From positions 1-64,000 of the forward strand of contig SECL01000019.1 of NCBI GenBank assembly GCA_004173455.1: 64,000 bases of DNA, in the 5' to 3' direction. The translations under genes and the position numbers were made by a program. This document shows positions 1 to 8,925 of this stretch, in pieces. The stretch is from Moraxellaceae bacterium. Lineage in GTDB: Bacteria; Pseudomonadota; Gammaproteobacteria; Pseudomonadales; Moraxellaceae. The notes under the pieces were generated by a model. The model made no database searches. It was not told the DNA's origin and saw only the letters and a list, made by a program, of their open reading frames with translations. How positions within the stretch are numbered: position 1 is the stretch's first letter; each line of letters starts with the position of its first letter.

Positions 1-257
1 CGAGCCGTCACTTCAAACACAAAATACTCAAGTAACTTTTTCTGTACTTTTTTGCTTAACTTACAATTCGTTATATTCATTTTTGTAGACTAACATAAAG
101 CTAATCTACTACAGCCCCTATTTTATTATTTCTGCAAGGGCTTCAATTAAACCATAATTTTTTTATGGATTTTATCGCGCTTTATGCTGCAAACCAGTAG
201 AATATGCGCCCATCAATTCCTGTTTATGCCTTTTGGCAGACCCATTGGGAGCGTTTC

Positions 258-1229
258 ATGTCCGCAACATTAGACCAGCAGCTTGCACCTGCGTCTTCTA
301 CAACCACAAGCGATCAACAGCCTGTCACTTCCGACACGGCTGATCACGACTGGGTTGTGGCGGCGCTCTATCAGTTTCATCCCGTTGCAAACCCTGCCGC
401 CCTACAACAACAACTGCTGGATTTACTCAACGCCCTTAAGATTTGTGGCACCCTGATTGTTGCGGGTGAAGGCATTAATGGCACAGTGGCTGGTTCACGG
501 ACTGCCATTGACCAGATGCACCAGTACCTGCTGGATTATGGTTTTACCAATATGGAATATAAGGAATCACACAGTTCCGAAAAGCCATTTCGCAAAACCA
601 AGGTTAAGCTAAAAAAAGAAATTGTCACCCTTGGCGTGGAAGTGCAGCCCCGTTCACAGGTAGGTCATTACTTGAACCCTGAAGAATGGCACGACTTTAT
701 TCAGCAAGACGATGTGATCGTCGTTGATACCCGCAATGATTATGAATATAAAGCCGGCACATTCAAAAACGCGATTGATCCTCAAACCGAAAGCTTCCGT
801 GAGTTCCCGGAATACGTCGAAAAAAACCTGAGCGATGCCAAGAACAAGAAAATTGCCATGTTTTGTACCGGCGGTATTCGCTGTGAAAAATCCACCAGTC
901 TGCTATTACAACAGGGCTTTACCGAGGTTTATCACCTTAAGGGTGGCATTTTAAATTATCTGGAAAAAATTCCATCTGAACAAAGCCTGTGGCAAGGCGA
1001 ATGCTTTGTGTTTGATAACCGCACTGGCGTGACGCATGGTGTAGAGGAAGGTGAAAGCATAAAGTGTCATGCCTGTGGCTGGCCACTCTCGCCCGAAGAA
1101 GTGCAACTGCCCAGCTATGAATTGGGTGTGAGCTGCGTGTATTGCATCGACAAAACCACCGAACAGCAAAAAGCAGGCTTTCGTATGCGTCAATCACAAC
1201 TCACCAAAGCCAAGCGCAAAAGACTATAG
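258..1229 (+). CDS. trhO: tRNA uridine(34) hydroxylase, rhodanese family
   Basis: TrhO (YceA) catalyses oxygen-dependent hydroxylation of U34 in tRNA, the first step of 5-carboxymethoxyuridine formation in the cytoplasm. The protein has the family's N-terminal alpha/beta domain (DWVVAALYQFHP, GEGINGTVAG) followed by a rhodanese domain with the loop CTGGIRCEKS. Its first Cys is residue 203 from the chosen start. A C-terminal cysteine cluster (CHACGW, CVYC) follows. The frame is open upstream to an ATG at 204, but the ATG at 258 is preceded by GGGAG at good spacing and fits the family length (323 aa). The gene stands alone. Confidence 0.93.
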   Translation: MSATLDQQLAPASSTTTSDQQPVTSDTADHDWVVAALYQFHPVANPAALQQQLLDLLNALKICGTLIVAGEGINGTVAGSRTAIDQMHQYLLDYGFTNMEYKESHSSEKPFRKTKVKLKKEIVTLGVEVQPRSQVGHYLNPEEWHDFIQQDDVIVVDTRNDYEYKAGTFKNAIDPQTESFREFPEYVEKNLSDAKNKKIAMFCTGGIRCEKSTSLLLQQGFTEVYHLKGGILNYLEKIPSEQSLWQGECFVFDNRTGVTHGVEEGESIKCHACGWPLSPEEVQLPSYELGVSCVYCIDKTTEQQKAGFRMRQSQLTKAKRKRL

Positions 1230-1700
1230 TAGCTAGTTATCACTCTATAGCAGTCACTATATTCTCAAAAAGATTCAGCTGGCTGTAGTAAACCAAGCCA
1301 GTAACTCATTAACGGGTTGGCACGTAGATACCTGCACCAATCCCTTTTTATCCTTTTAATTTTAGTTTTTAATTATTTTTTCTATTCCTACCTCCCTTAA
1401 CTATTCGCTGCAACATGGTTTTTGCCGATTCATGTCTGACCTTGCAGTTAATATTCTTTTAATTCTCAGCAATCTTTAAGCCGACTTAAAGATTTGTTTA
1501 CGCATCCTCTACAACTGTCACGCTTCATTACGCTTCACGCTTTTTTTACTTCAACCTGCCAACAAGAAACGCTTAGCAACTACATTTCCGACAAACTACA
1601 GTAACGACATAGGGTAAAGCCCTGTTTATGGAAAGAAATGCAGTAGCGACTCAGTTAACTGTTCAGACTAAAAATTTTGCAAGTCAATTGGAGTAAAGCA
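1230..1700. other. Intergenic stretch, no gene seen
   Basis: About 470 bases lie between trhO and the glycine-zipper gene. The stretch is AT-rich with no convincing ORF, RNA gene or strong hairpin. The ribosome binding site of the next gene (TTGGAG) lies at about 1686-1691. It presumably carries that gene's promoter, but I cannot fix -35/-10 boxes with confidence. Confidence 0.5.
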
Positions 1701-2759
1701 ATGAGTAACTCACGTGATAATTTAGACAATATGGATCGCGATCAAATTAAAAACATGTCGGACGAGGCGCGTGATGATTTAAACGCAGATCCGATTACCG
1801 GTGAGCCCGGTTCTCATCCAGTCGGTACTGGTGTGGGTAGTGCCGGTGGTGCAGCCGCTGGTGCCGCTATTGGTGCTGTTGCCGGTCCAATTGGTGCAAT
1901 GGTAGGTGGCGTAATCGGTGCAATTGCAGGAGCTGCTGCTGGCCATGCAGCCGGTGAAGCTGTAAACCCAACTGAAGAAGAAGCGTACTGGCGTGAAAAT
2001 CATCGCAATACTGCCTATTATCAATCTGACGTAAGCCAGCATCCAGATCTGGATTATGACCGCGATTACAGCACTGCCTATCGTGTGGGCTATGAAAACC
2101 GCGCGCATTACAATGATAACCATCGTTTTGAAGATGCTGAAACTGATCTCAGCCGTAAATGGGATGAAGTCAAGGGTGATTCTCGCTTGAAGTGGGAACA
2201 AGCCAAGCATGCCACCCGTGATGCGTGGGATCGTGCAACTACCCGTACTGCTGGTAGCTATGACACTACTCGTAACACTGACGATAACGACCTCAACCGT
2301 GACCCAATTACTGGAGAACCCGGTTCTCATCCAGTAGGTACTGGTGTTGGTGGTATTGGTGGTGCAGCCGCTGGTGCAGCCATTGGTTCAGTTGCAGGCC
2401 CAGTAGGTACAGTGGTGGGTGGTGCTATTGGTGCAGTAGCCGGTGGTGTTGCAGGTCACGCAGCTGGTGAAGCTGTAAATCCGACTGAAGAAGATGCTTA
2501 CTGGCGTAGCAACTATGCCACTACACCTTATTATTCTACTAGCTCACAAACTTATTCTGATCTGGACTATGACCGTGACTATAGCTCTGCCTATCGTCTG
2601 GGTTATGAAAACCGTGCGCACTACGACCGTAATCAGCGTTTTGAAGATGTTGAAAACGACATGGCCAACAAGTGGGATCATCTTAAAGGTGAATCACGCC
2701 TGAAATGGGATGAAGCCAAAATGGCGACTCGCGATGCATGGAATCGTGCAACTCGATAA
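1701..2759 (+). CDS. Tandem-duplicated glycine-zipper protein
   Basis: Function unknown. The 352-aa protein consists of two near-copies of a unit of about 155 residues. Each unit has DPITGEPGSHPVGTGVG, then an Ala/Gly-rich glycine zipper (GAAAGAAIG...GPIGAMVGG), then GHAAGEAVNPTEE(E/D)AYWR, a Tyr/Asp-rich stretch (DLDYDRDY, YENRAHY), and a CsbD-like tail with KWD-LKGESRLKWDEAK and TRDAWNRATR. The glycine zipper suggests membrane association or oligomerisation; the charged tail suggests a stress-type hydrophilic domain. No signal peptide is visible. The start at 1701 is chosen over 1677 because GGAG precedes it by about 9 bases. A clear terminator follows. Confidence 0.8.
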   Translation: MSNSRDNLDNMDRDQIKNMSDEARDDLNADPITGEPGSHPVGTGVGSAGGAAAGAAIGAVAGPIGAMVGGVIGAIAGAAAGHAAGEAVNPTEEEAYWRENHRNTAYYQSDVSQHPDLDYDRDYSTAYRVGYENRAHYNDNHRFEDAETDLSRKWDEVKGDSRLKWEQAKHATRDAWDRATTRTAGSYDTTRNTDDNDLNRDPITGEPGSHPVGTGVGGIGGAAAGAAIGSVAGPVGTVVGGAIGAVAGGVAGHAAGEAVNPTEEDAYWRSNYATTPYYSTSSQTYSDLDYDRDYSSAYRLGYENRAHYDRNQRFEDVENDMANKWDHLKGESRLKWDEAKMATRDAWNRATR

Positions 2760-2770
2760 TTGCATGACAT

Positions 2771-2796
2771 AAAAAGCACCTGCGGGTGCTTTTTAT
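2771..2796. terminator. Rho-independent terminator
   Basis: The hairpin AAAAAGCACC-TGC-GGGTGCTTTTT has an A-run before and a T-run after, so it can work in both directions between the converging genes ending at 2759 and 2862. Confidence 0.85.
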
Positions 2797-2861
2797 TGCG
2801 TATTAGTTAGTCAATGGACTGCTTTAAGATTTAGAATCCTACCAGTGATTAACATTTTTAC

Positions 2862-3392
2862 TTATTCAGCAGGTGCATGATACAACAGGTACAGCTTGGT
2901 CAGATTTTCCGGAATTTCTTCGGCCAGCTCATCCATCAGGTCACCGTTACGGCGAATGTTGTCCATTTCGGTTTCGCCTTCAATGCCGCTAAATACCATC
3001 ATCGGCAGCGTCAGCATAATGATGGATTCTTCATCGGCATCATCCACCTGAAACCACGCTTCATCATTTAAAAACAACGCATCAACAAAACCCACACTCC
3101 AGTCGCCAAGGCTAGAGTCTTCTGTGGCTTCTTCAATCTCAAACGGAAACTCGATATTTTCTTCATTGATTAGGGTTTGCTGGATATCTTCACGCCATAA
3201 GCGGATTTGCTCAATAATATCCTTGTTGACCTTAGCTTGGTTATTTTCAAACAACTGACCTAGCCAGTCCTTGAGTTCAGGGCCAACAACACAAGCACAT
3301 AAAAAACCGTGAGTGGCCGCAAAATCCAGCCCATACTCATTGTGCTCGCCATCCAGATATTCAGCCAGTAAATCCAAATCCAGCGTTGCCAT
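2862..3392 (-). CDS. YecA/YgfB (UPF0149) family protein
   Basis: This is a UPF0149-family protein of unknown biochemical role. The start (MATLDLDLLAEYL) and THGFLCACVVGPEL are the typical N-terminal family features, and the C-terminal half is strongly acidic. The frame extends upstream to 3437, but the ATG at 3392 aligns with family N-termini (176 aa). The SEC-C metal-binding tail found in some YecA proteins is absent, so it is the short YgfB-like form. It is monocistronic and convergent with the glycine-zipper gene. Confidence 0.8.
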   Translation of the reverse strand: MATLDLDLLAEYLDGEHNEYGLDFAATHGFLCACVVGPELKDWLGQLFENNQAKVNKDIIEQIRLWREDIQQTLINEENIEFPFEIEEATEDSSLGDWSVGFVDALFLNDEAWFQVDDADEESIIMLTLPMMVFSGIEGETEMDNIRRNGDLMDELAEEIPENLTKLYLLYHAPAE

Positions 3393-3437
3393 AGTGTTTA
3401 ACCCGTCATTTAAAATTACCCGTATTGTGACATACAA

Positions 3438-3850
3438 CTTCAGTAAACTTAACTATTAAACACGCTGAAAAATCATGGTGTAAATTATGTGATCATAACG
3501 GCTTAAAGCAGGGAATTTTAAGAAACAAGCTACGATATTTTTTTATTTAATATGACATTCAAACTCTTGTTGTTGTAAGCCCATTTAACCAGACTGCTGA
3601 TTATTCAGTGGCTCAAAGCGCACTCAGTCATGTGCAAATTGTTGTGATTTTACCATTTCTTCAAAATAACTTGAACCCTATGAGCACAGGTTCGATATGC
3701 ACATTTTATGGCCAATTAGCCACGCCACATAACGCATTTTTTGCTCAAAAAATGGTACATTTTCTATCTACTTTTACTGCTTTTATATTAATAGCTACTT
3801 TTAGTATTCCGATTAAATTTCAACAATTCAATCTATTTTTTAAGGGATAA
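3438..3850. other. Intergenic stretch, no gene seen
   Basis: This is an AT-rich region upstream of the antiporter gene. An 80-codon open frame at 3608-3850 runs into the antiporter start, but its composition (hydrophobic, low complexity, no ribosome binding site) does not look coding. The antiporter's AAGGGA ribosome binding site sits at about 3841-3846. Confidence 0.5.
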
Positions 3851-5044
3851 ATGATGGAACTTTCTATCGCCAAAATTGGTTTGCTGTTGGTGATTGCCGC
3901 ATTTGTGGCAATGCTGGCACGGCGCTTTCATTTTCCCTATACCGTGGGCTTATTGATTGCAGGCATCGGAATGGCATTTGTTCCATTCATTCCCACGCTT
4001 GAGCTGACCAAGGAACTTATTTTTACGGCGCTGTTGCCTCCGTTGATCTTTGAGGCTGCCCTGTTTTTGCCGTGGAAAGAACTTAAACAGGTCATGCCGC
4101 AAGCCATTAGCATTGCCAGTGTCGGCCTGATATTTTCTGCAGTGGTGACAGGGCTTGGCATGTTTTACCTGCTCGATTGGCCGGTTTATGCAGCCACAGT
4201 ATTTGGGGTGCTGATTGCAGCCACCGACCCTGTTTCAGTCATTGCCACATTTAAAGAAGCCGGCGTTGAAGGCAAGCTTAAAATAATGGTTGAATCAGAA
4301 AGCCTGTTTAATGACGGTGTTGCAGCGGTACTATTTGGTTTGGCCATTGCCCTTGCGTCATCAACCCAAGAATTTAGTGCCATTGGCATTGTACTGAACA
4401 TGGGCTATGTGATTGGTGGTGGTTTGCTGGCTGGCGCTGCTGTAGGAGTGATTGCCTTATATGTACTGTCCAAAACCTCCGATCACCTGATTGAACTGAC
4501 TTTTAGTGCGATTGGTGCCTATGGCTCGTTTATGCTGGCCGAGCATTTTCATTGTTCAGGGGTACTGGCCACCCTGACTACTGGCGTTATTGTCGGCAAT
4601 CTTGGCCATATTAAAGCCATTTCATCCCGTGGCAACGAGGCGATTGAACACTTTTGGGAATTTGCCGCCTATATTGCCAATTCCATTATTTTTCTATTGA
4701 TCGGTCTATATGAAGCCAAACAATTTGACATCAACTTACTCATGGCTTCAGCCTGCGCCATTGTGCTGGTACTGCTGGGACGAATGATCGCCATTTATCC
4801 GGTGGCGGCGCTGTTTCGCAATAGTAAATATCGCATTCCAGCCACGTATCAGCATATTATGGTATGGGGTGGTCTGCGGGGCGCACTGGCCTTGGCACTG
4901 GCGCTGGGTTTACCCAATGATATGGTGTACCGCTCACAGATTATTACCGTGACTTTTGTGGTAGTTGGTTTTTCCATTCTGGTTCAAGGCATTACCATTA
5001 CACCCCTGCTCAAGCGCTTTGGGGTTTTAAATAAGAGTAGCTAA
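3851..5044 (+). CDS. Cation:proton antiporter, CPA1 (NhaP-like)
   Basis: This is an inner-membrane Na+(K+)/H+ exchanger of the CPA1 family, 397 aa with about 12 hydrophobic segments. Family features are PPLIFEAAL near residue 60, the ion-binding ATDPVSV motif (residues about 124-130), ESLFNDGVA, and the conserved WGGLRGALALALA near residue 340. It lacks the long cytoplasmic C-terminal domain of larger NhaP proteins. The ribosome binding site AAGGGA precedes the ATG pair at 3851/3854. It is a single gene closed by a terminator. Confidence 0.92.
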   Translation: MMELSIAKIGLLLVIAAFVAMLARRFHFPYTVGLLIAGIGMAFVPFIPTLELTKELIFTALLPPLIFEAALFLPWKELKQVMPQAISIASVGLIFSAVVTGLGMFYLLDWPVYAATVFGVLIAATDPVSVIATFKEAGVEGKLKIMVESESLFNDGVAAVLFGLAIALASSTQEFSAIGIVLNMGYVIGGGLLAGAAVGVIALYVLSKTSDHLIELTFSAIGAYGSFMLAEHFHCSGVLATLTTGVIVGNLGHIKAISSRGNEAIEHFWEFAAYIANSIIFLLIGLYEAKQFDINLLMASACAIVLVLLGRMIAIYPVAALFRNSKYRIPATYQHIMVWGGLRGALALALALGLPNDMVYRSQIITVTFVVVGFSILVQGITITPLLKRFGVLNKSS

Positions 5045-5113
5045 GTAGCTGTTAAAACTTAAGTGATCGGCAAAAAATTAAGTAACCGGCAAAAACCAAT
5101 GCTTTACGCCAAA

Positions 5114-5141
5114 TAAAAGCCGCATAACGCGGCTTTATTTT
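5114..5141 (+). terminator. Rho-independent terminator
   Basis: AAAAGCCGC-ATAAC-GCGGCTTTATTTTTTT forms a GC-rich hairpin with a T-run about 70 bases after the antiporter stop codon. Confidence 0.85.
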
Positions 5142-5256
5142 TTTCTATCAATTTATGCTAAAACCAATCTTCAGTGATGATTGCTTGGCATTACTTTTGG
5201 TTGATTGAATTGCTGGTTTTTATACTCACCCATTTAAAATGAGCGGACTCACCAGA

Positions 5257-5481
5257 TTAAAAATCTTCGTCGTCACCAAAATCATCAATGTCGTCAAAAT
5301 CAGAATCAAGCTCTTTAAGCTCACGCTGTAAACGACGCTCAGCCAGCAAATCATCAATTAAACGACGTTTTAATAAGGAGTCTTTGGCACTGGCAGCCTT
5401 GCTGGCGGCTTCGTCCTCAAAAGGCGCTTCTTCCTCAGTAAAGCTATCATCCAACTCAAAATCCTGACCTGAACCAGACAT
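5257..5481 (-). CDS. Small acidic protein, PA3496-like
   Basis: This 74-aa protein is very acidic at both ends (SFTEEEAPFEDEA; SDFDDIDDFGDDEDF). Between these lies a basic, helix-forming centre (LLKRRLIDDLLAERRLQREL). The arrangement of Arg-rich helix plus LxEERxLRxEL resembles the small PA3496 family of putative envelope-integrity proteins, but I assign this only tentatively from memory. It is divergent from rpoD across about 400 bases and is probably expressed alone. Confidence 0.6.
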   Translation of the reverse strand: MSGSGQDFELDDSFTEEEAPFEDEAASKAASAKDSLLKRRLIDDLLAERRLQRELKELDSDFDDIDDFGDDEDF

Positions 5482-5890
5482 AGCACTTCCCCCAAAAAAT
5501 TTTGTTCTGCCGGCTATTTATATCTGAACAAAAATAAAGTCAAGATTTTTTTTTATGCAACCCTAGGGGCACCAAGCGGCGCGTTGTTTTTCATCAGATT
5601 TAAAATCACTGGATCCGGGATTTAATCCGGCCAAATAACAACCAAAATATGAAGCAAAACACAGCAGTCATCTCAAGTAATGACTTGAAATCCAAAAAAT
5701 ATCCCTCATATTGGCTATTATTGACAACAACTGATCCTGACAGTCATGCATACCATTGATCATGTACAACCGATCACGGCACTGTCTCAAATTTAATCCG
5801 CTTTGTGCGTTAGGGCTAAAATTGTAGCAAAAAATATGCTACCATGCGCGATTGCCCTAAGCCACTGATAAACATTAAGAGTGACGAACG
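5482..5890. promoter_or_regulatory. rpoD upstream region with inverted repeat
   Basis: This 409-base divergent intergenic region has no ORF. GTAGCA (5824-5829) and TGCTAC (5837-5842) form an inverted repeat with a 7-base spacer about 50 bases before the rpoD ATG, overlapping a possible -10 (TATGCT). It is likely part of the rpoD promoter or operator; the assignment is inference. Confidence 0.4.
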
Positions 5891-7558
5891 ATGAGCGATT
5901 TGCAATCTCCTACCTCGCAAGTAGCGGCTTTAATTAGCCGAGGCAAGGAACAGGGCTACCTGACCTATGCCGAAGTCAACGATCATCTACCGGACTCCAT
6001 AACAGAAAGTGAGCAGATTGAAGACATCCTGACCCGCGAAGGCGAAATCAGCATTGCAAAACGCATTGAAGATGGGATTCGTGATGTGCTACATGCCATT
6101 GCCCACTGGCCGGGTGCTGTGGACGTGGTGTTACAGGAATATCAGGAAACCTTAAGTGGCGAACGTCGTCTGGCAGATATTCTGTCTGGTTATCTTGATC
6201 CGGATAGCGATGAAGTCATTCCAGAAGTCATTGAAGATGAATTATTGGCCGAGGAAGAAGCGCCAGTGGCTGCCAAGGCCGAAACCACTGATGATGACGA
6301 AGAGGAAGAAGACGGCGACAGCTCCGATGATGAAGTAGAGTCTGGCCCTGATCCTGAAATTGCCCGTGTTCGTTTTACCGAATTGCAAGATCATCTTGAT
6401 ATCGCAAAAGCTGCGATTGAAGCGCATGGTCGTCGTTCAAAACAGGCTGAAACTGCCCTGACTGAAATGGCAACCGTATTCATGATGTTCAAGCTGACGC
6501 CACGCCTATCTGAACAGCTTACCGCCATGATTCGTGATACGCATGAGCAAATTCGCCTCAGTGAACGCGAAATCATGCGTTATAGTGTACGTCGTGGCCG
6601 CATGAACCGTGACCGTTTCCGCAAAACCTTTCCGGGTAGCGAATCGCGTACCGATTGGTTAGATGAACAGATTGAGCAAGAACCTGCTATTGCTTCTTAC
6701 TTACAGGCAGTACGTGCTGACGTTGTGGCTTTCCAGCAAAAAATTGCTGATATTGAAACTTCGCTGGCCTTGCGTGTGGCGGATATCAAGGACATTTCCA
6801 AGCGTATGGCGATTGGCGAAGCCAAAGCACGCCGTGCTAAAAAAGAAATGGTGGAAGCCAACCTGCGTCTGGTCATTTCGATTGCCAAGAAATACACCAA
6901 TCGTGGCCTACAGTTCCTTGATTTGATTCAGGAAGGCAACATTGGCCTAATGAAAGCAGTCGACAAGTTTGAATACCGCCGTGGTTATAAATTTTCGACT
7001 TATGCCACATGGTGGATTCGTCAGGCGATTACTCGCTCTATTGCGGATCAGGCGCGAACCATTCGTATTCCGGTTCACATGATTGAAACCATCAACAAAA
7101 TCAATCGTGTGTCGCGGCAGTTACTACAGGAAATGGGTCGTGAGCCAACACCAGAAGAATTGGGCGAACGTCTAGAAATGGATGAGATGAAAGTTCGTAA
7201 GGTACTTAAAATTGCCAAAGAACCAATTTCCATGGAAACCCCGATTGGTGATGATGAAGATTCACATTTGGGCGATTTCATTGAAGACACCAACATTACT
7301 TCCCCAGTCGAAGCAGCAACGTCTGAAGGCTTGCGTGAAGCGACCCGTGAAGTACTAGCCAACCTGACTGAACGTGAAGCCAAGGTGCTCAAGATGCGTT
7401 TTGGTATTGATATGCCAACCGATCACACCTTGGAAGAAGTCGGCAAACAGTTTGACGTGACCCGTGAGCGGATTCGCCAGATTGAAGCCAAAGCCTTGCG
7501 CAAGCTGCGTCACCCTTCCCGTTCTGAACACCTGCGTTCATTCCTAGAAAACGACTAA
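5891..7558 (+). CDS. rpoD: RNA polymerase primary sigma factor, internally deleted
   Basis: This is the housekeeping sigma-70 that directs core RNA polymerase to -10/-35 promoters. Regions 2-4 are intact: [25 protein letters not shown], the -10-binding [10 protein letters not shown] segment, region 3 from [12 protein letters not shown], and the region 4 helix-turn-helix ([23 protein letters not shown]). The N-terminus starts as in Acinetobacter RpoD, then jumps at residue 46/47 (base 6028/6029) from ESEQIEDI straight to LTREGEI. Relatives have about 69 residues there, including the acidic end of region 1.1 and the start of region 1.2 with DPVRMYMREMG. The protein is therefore 555 aa instead of about 620. 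The reading frame is kept. It is either a real deletion or an assembly error. Confidence 0.95.
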   Translation: MSDLQSPTSQVAALISRGKEQGYLTYAEVNDHLPDSITESEQIEDILTREGEISIAKRIEDGIRDVLHAIAHWPGAVDVVLQEYQETLSGERRLADILSGYLDPDSDEVIPEVIEDELLAEEEAPVAAKAETTDDDEEEEDGDSSDDEVESGPDPEIARVRFTELQDHLDIAKAAIEAHGRRSKQAETALTEMATVFMMFKLTPRLSEQLTAMIRDTHEQIRLSEREIMRYSVRRGRMNRDRFRKTFPGSESRTDWLDEQIEQEPAIASYLQAVRADVVAFQQKIADIETSLALRVADIKDISKRMAIGEAKARRAKKEMVEANLRLVISIAKKYTNRGLQFLDLIQEGNIGLMKAVDKFEYRRGYKFSTYATWWIRQAITRSIADQARTIRIPVHMIETINKINRVSRQLLQEMGREPTPEELGERLEMDEMKVRKVLKIAKEPISMETPIGDDEDSHLGDFIEDTNITSPVEAATSEGLREATREVLANLTEREAKVLKMRFGIDMPTDHTLEEVGKQFDVTRERIRQIEAKALRKLRHPSRSEHLRSFLEND

Positions 7559-7593
7559 GTTACCAAACACGTCGTTTACTTTCAGAATGACCT

Positions 7594-7624
7594 TAAAAAT
7601 GCCTGCTTAATGCAGGCATTTTTA
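7594..7624 (+). terminator. rpoD terminator
   Basis: AAAAATGCCTGC-TTAAT-GCAGGCATTTTTA is a strong hairpin with a T-run about 40 bases after the rpoD stop. Confidence 0.9.
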
Positions 7625-7779
7625 TTGGGTGAAGGTTTATATTGGATTTGATGATATGGCGGCTTCCAACGTTGCTAAACCATTTTTTGATCAATTGATA
7701 TCAAGCCATTATCCTGCCCTTTAGTTTAGCCAAATCGTCCCAATATATTGTTTAACGTTTAAAATTAGAGAGTAATGCA

Positions 7780-8109
7780 ATGACCGACCACAATGCTCAA
7801 ACACTAGCCAATACTTTAGCAGCCAATAACTCAGTAGAAAATCCGCCCTTGAATGAAGAACTGTGGCAGTTTCCGATGGATTATCCCATCAAGCTAATTG
7901 GCCTTGCGGTGCCTGAATTGCGCAGTGAAATTGAAGCCATTTTGCTCAAGCATTTTCCTGATTTTGATGTGAACAGTATTGAAGTGCATCCTTCTTCAAA
8001 AGGAACGTATCATTCAGTACGTGCGCATCTTCGCTTTGAAAATATTGAGCAAGTGCATGCGCTATATGCCGATTTAAAGGCGTGTGAGCATATTAAGACT
8101 GCGTTGTGA
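7780..8109 (+). CDS. ybeD: YbeD-family (DUF493) protein
   Basis: This is a small DUF493/YbeD ACT-like protein, 109 aa. Features seen are LWQFPMDYPIKLIGLA at the start of the domain and SSKGTYHSVRAHLRFENIEQV in the middle, which is the typical YbeD core. YbeD is a putative lipoate-regulatory protein usually encoded next to lipB, as here. It is separated from lipB by a terminator-like hairpin, so the two may not be fully cotranscribed. Function remains unproven for the family. Confidence 0.88.
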   Translation: MTDHNAQTLANTLAANNSVENPPLNEELWQFPMDYPIKLIGLAVPELRSEIEAILLKHFPDFDVNSIEVHPSSKGTYHSVRAHLRFENIEQVHALYADLKACEHIKTAL

Positions 8110-8116
8110 TTTTTAA

Positions 8117-8146
8117 ATAAACCCTGCTTTAAAGTAGGGTTTATTT
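8117..8146. terminator. Terminator between ybeD and lipB
   Basis: AAATAAACCCTGC-TTTAAA-GTAGGGTTTATTTT forms a hairpin with T-tract directly after the ybeD stop codon. It may only attenuate, since lipB begins 33 bases later. Confidence 0.75.
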
Positions 8147-8178
8147 TCATTTAATGGGTTAAATTTTATAATACGGCA

Positions 8179-8832
8179 ATGACTAATCAGCCCTCTCTTC
8201 ACATTACGCAATTCTCCACCCTGCAACCTTACGCGCCTACCTTTGCAGCCATGAAGCAGTTTACTGAAAACCGGACTAAATACGATTCGGATCAGCTCTG
8301 GCTGTTGCAGCATCATGATGTGCTCACGCAAGGGCAAGCTGGTAAACCGGAGCATGTGTTATTTGCTTCACCAGACTTGCCGATTGTCCAAACTGACCGT
8401 GGCGGGCAAGTTACTTGGCATGGTAAGGGTCAACTGGTGGGTTACCTGATGTTTGACCTCAACCGGCTTAAATGGAATGTGCGGGATCTGGTTAATTTTG
8501 CCGAACAACTCATGATTGACCTGTTAAAACACTACGGCCTGAGTGCCTATGCCAAAAAGGATGCGCCGGGTGTCTACATTAATGAGCAAAAAATTGCTTC
8601 GCTGGGATTCAAGATTCGCAAGGGTTGCAGCTACCATGGGTTGTCATTGAATATCGATTGCAGTCTTGACGGTTTTTCCCGGATTAACCCCTGTGGTTAT
8701 GCGGGTCTGCAAATGATCAGGCTGATTGATGTACTGGAGAGTCCACCAAATTTTGCGCAAATCTGTCAGCAAATACAGTATTTAATCGAAAAACAGCATA
8801 TATTTTCCAGTATTAACACTGGACTTGTCTAA
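8179..8832 (+). CDS. lipB: Lipoyl(octanoyl) transferase
   Basis: LipB moves the octanoyl group from acyl carrier protein to the lipoyl domains of 2-oxoacid dehydrogenases and the glycine cleavage H protein. The signature QTDRGGQVTWHGKGQLVGY lies at about residues 71-89. The acyl-enzyme pair is present: Lys138 in KIASLGFKI and Cys172 in INPCGYAGL. Length (217 aa) is normal. LipA, which completes lipoate synthesis, is not in the window. The ATG at 8179 has a weak ribosome binding site but fits family N-termini. Confidence 0.95.
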   Translation: MTNQPSLHITQFSTLQPYAPTFAAMKQFTENRTKYDSDQLWLLQHHDVLTQGQAGKPEHVLFASPDLPIVQTDRGGQVTWHGKGQLVGYLMFDLNRLKWNVRDLVNFAEQLMIDLLKHYGLSAYAKKDAPGVYINEQKIASLGFKIRKGCSYHGLSLNIDCSLDGFSRINPCGYAGLQMIRLIDVLESPPNFAQICQQIQYLIEKQHIFSSINTGLV

Positions 8833-8858
8833 ACAATCTGTTATTGTAGGGATTAAAA

Positions 8859-8876
8859 TTAGAGTAAATACTCTAA
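8859..8876. promoter_or_regulatory. Palindromic operator candidate
   Basis: TTAGAGT-AAAT-ACTCTAA is a perfect inverted repeat with 7-base arms, 50 bases before the start of the SCP2-like/alcohol dehydrogenase pair. Its symmetry and position suggest a repressor or activator site; no cognate regulator gene lies beside it. Confidence 0.4.
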
Positions 8877-8925
8877 AGATAAGTTTTACCCATTTCACTT
8901 AAATATTGATGATTGAGAATGCGTA

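Noticed and set aside
1779-2330. 183-codon minus-strand frame within the glycine-zipper gene
   Set aside because: It is produced by the biased repeat composition of the plus-strand gene; its translation is a low-complexity Ser/Thr/Cys-rich string.
3608-3850. 80-codon open frame upstream of the antiporter
   Set aside because: No ribosome binding site, low-complexity composition, and it ends exactly where the antiporter starts; more likely a promoter region.
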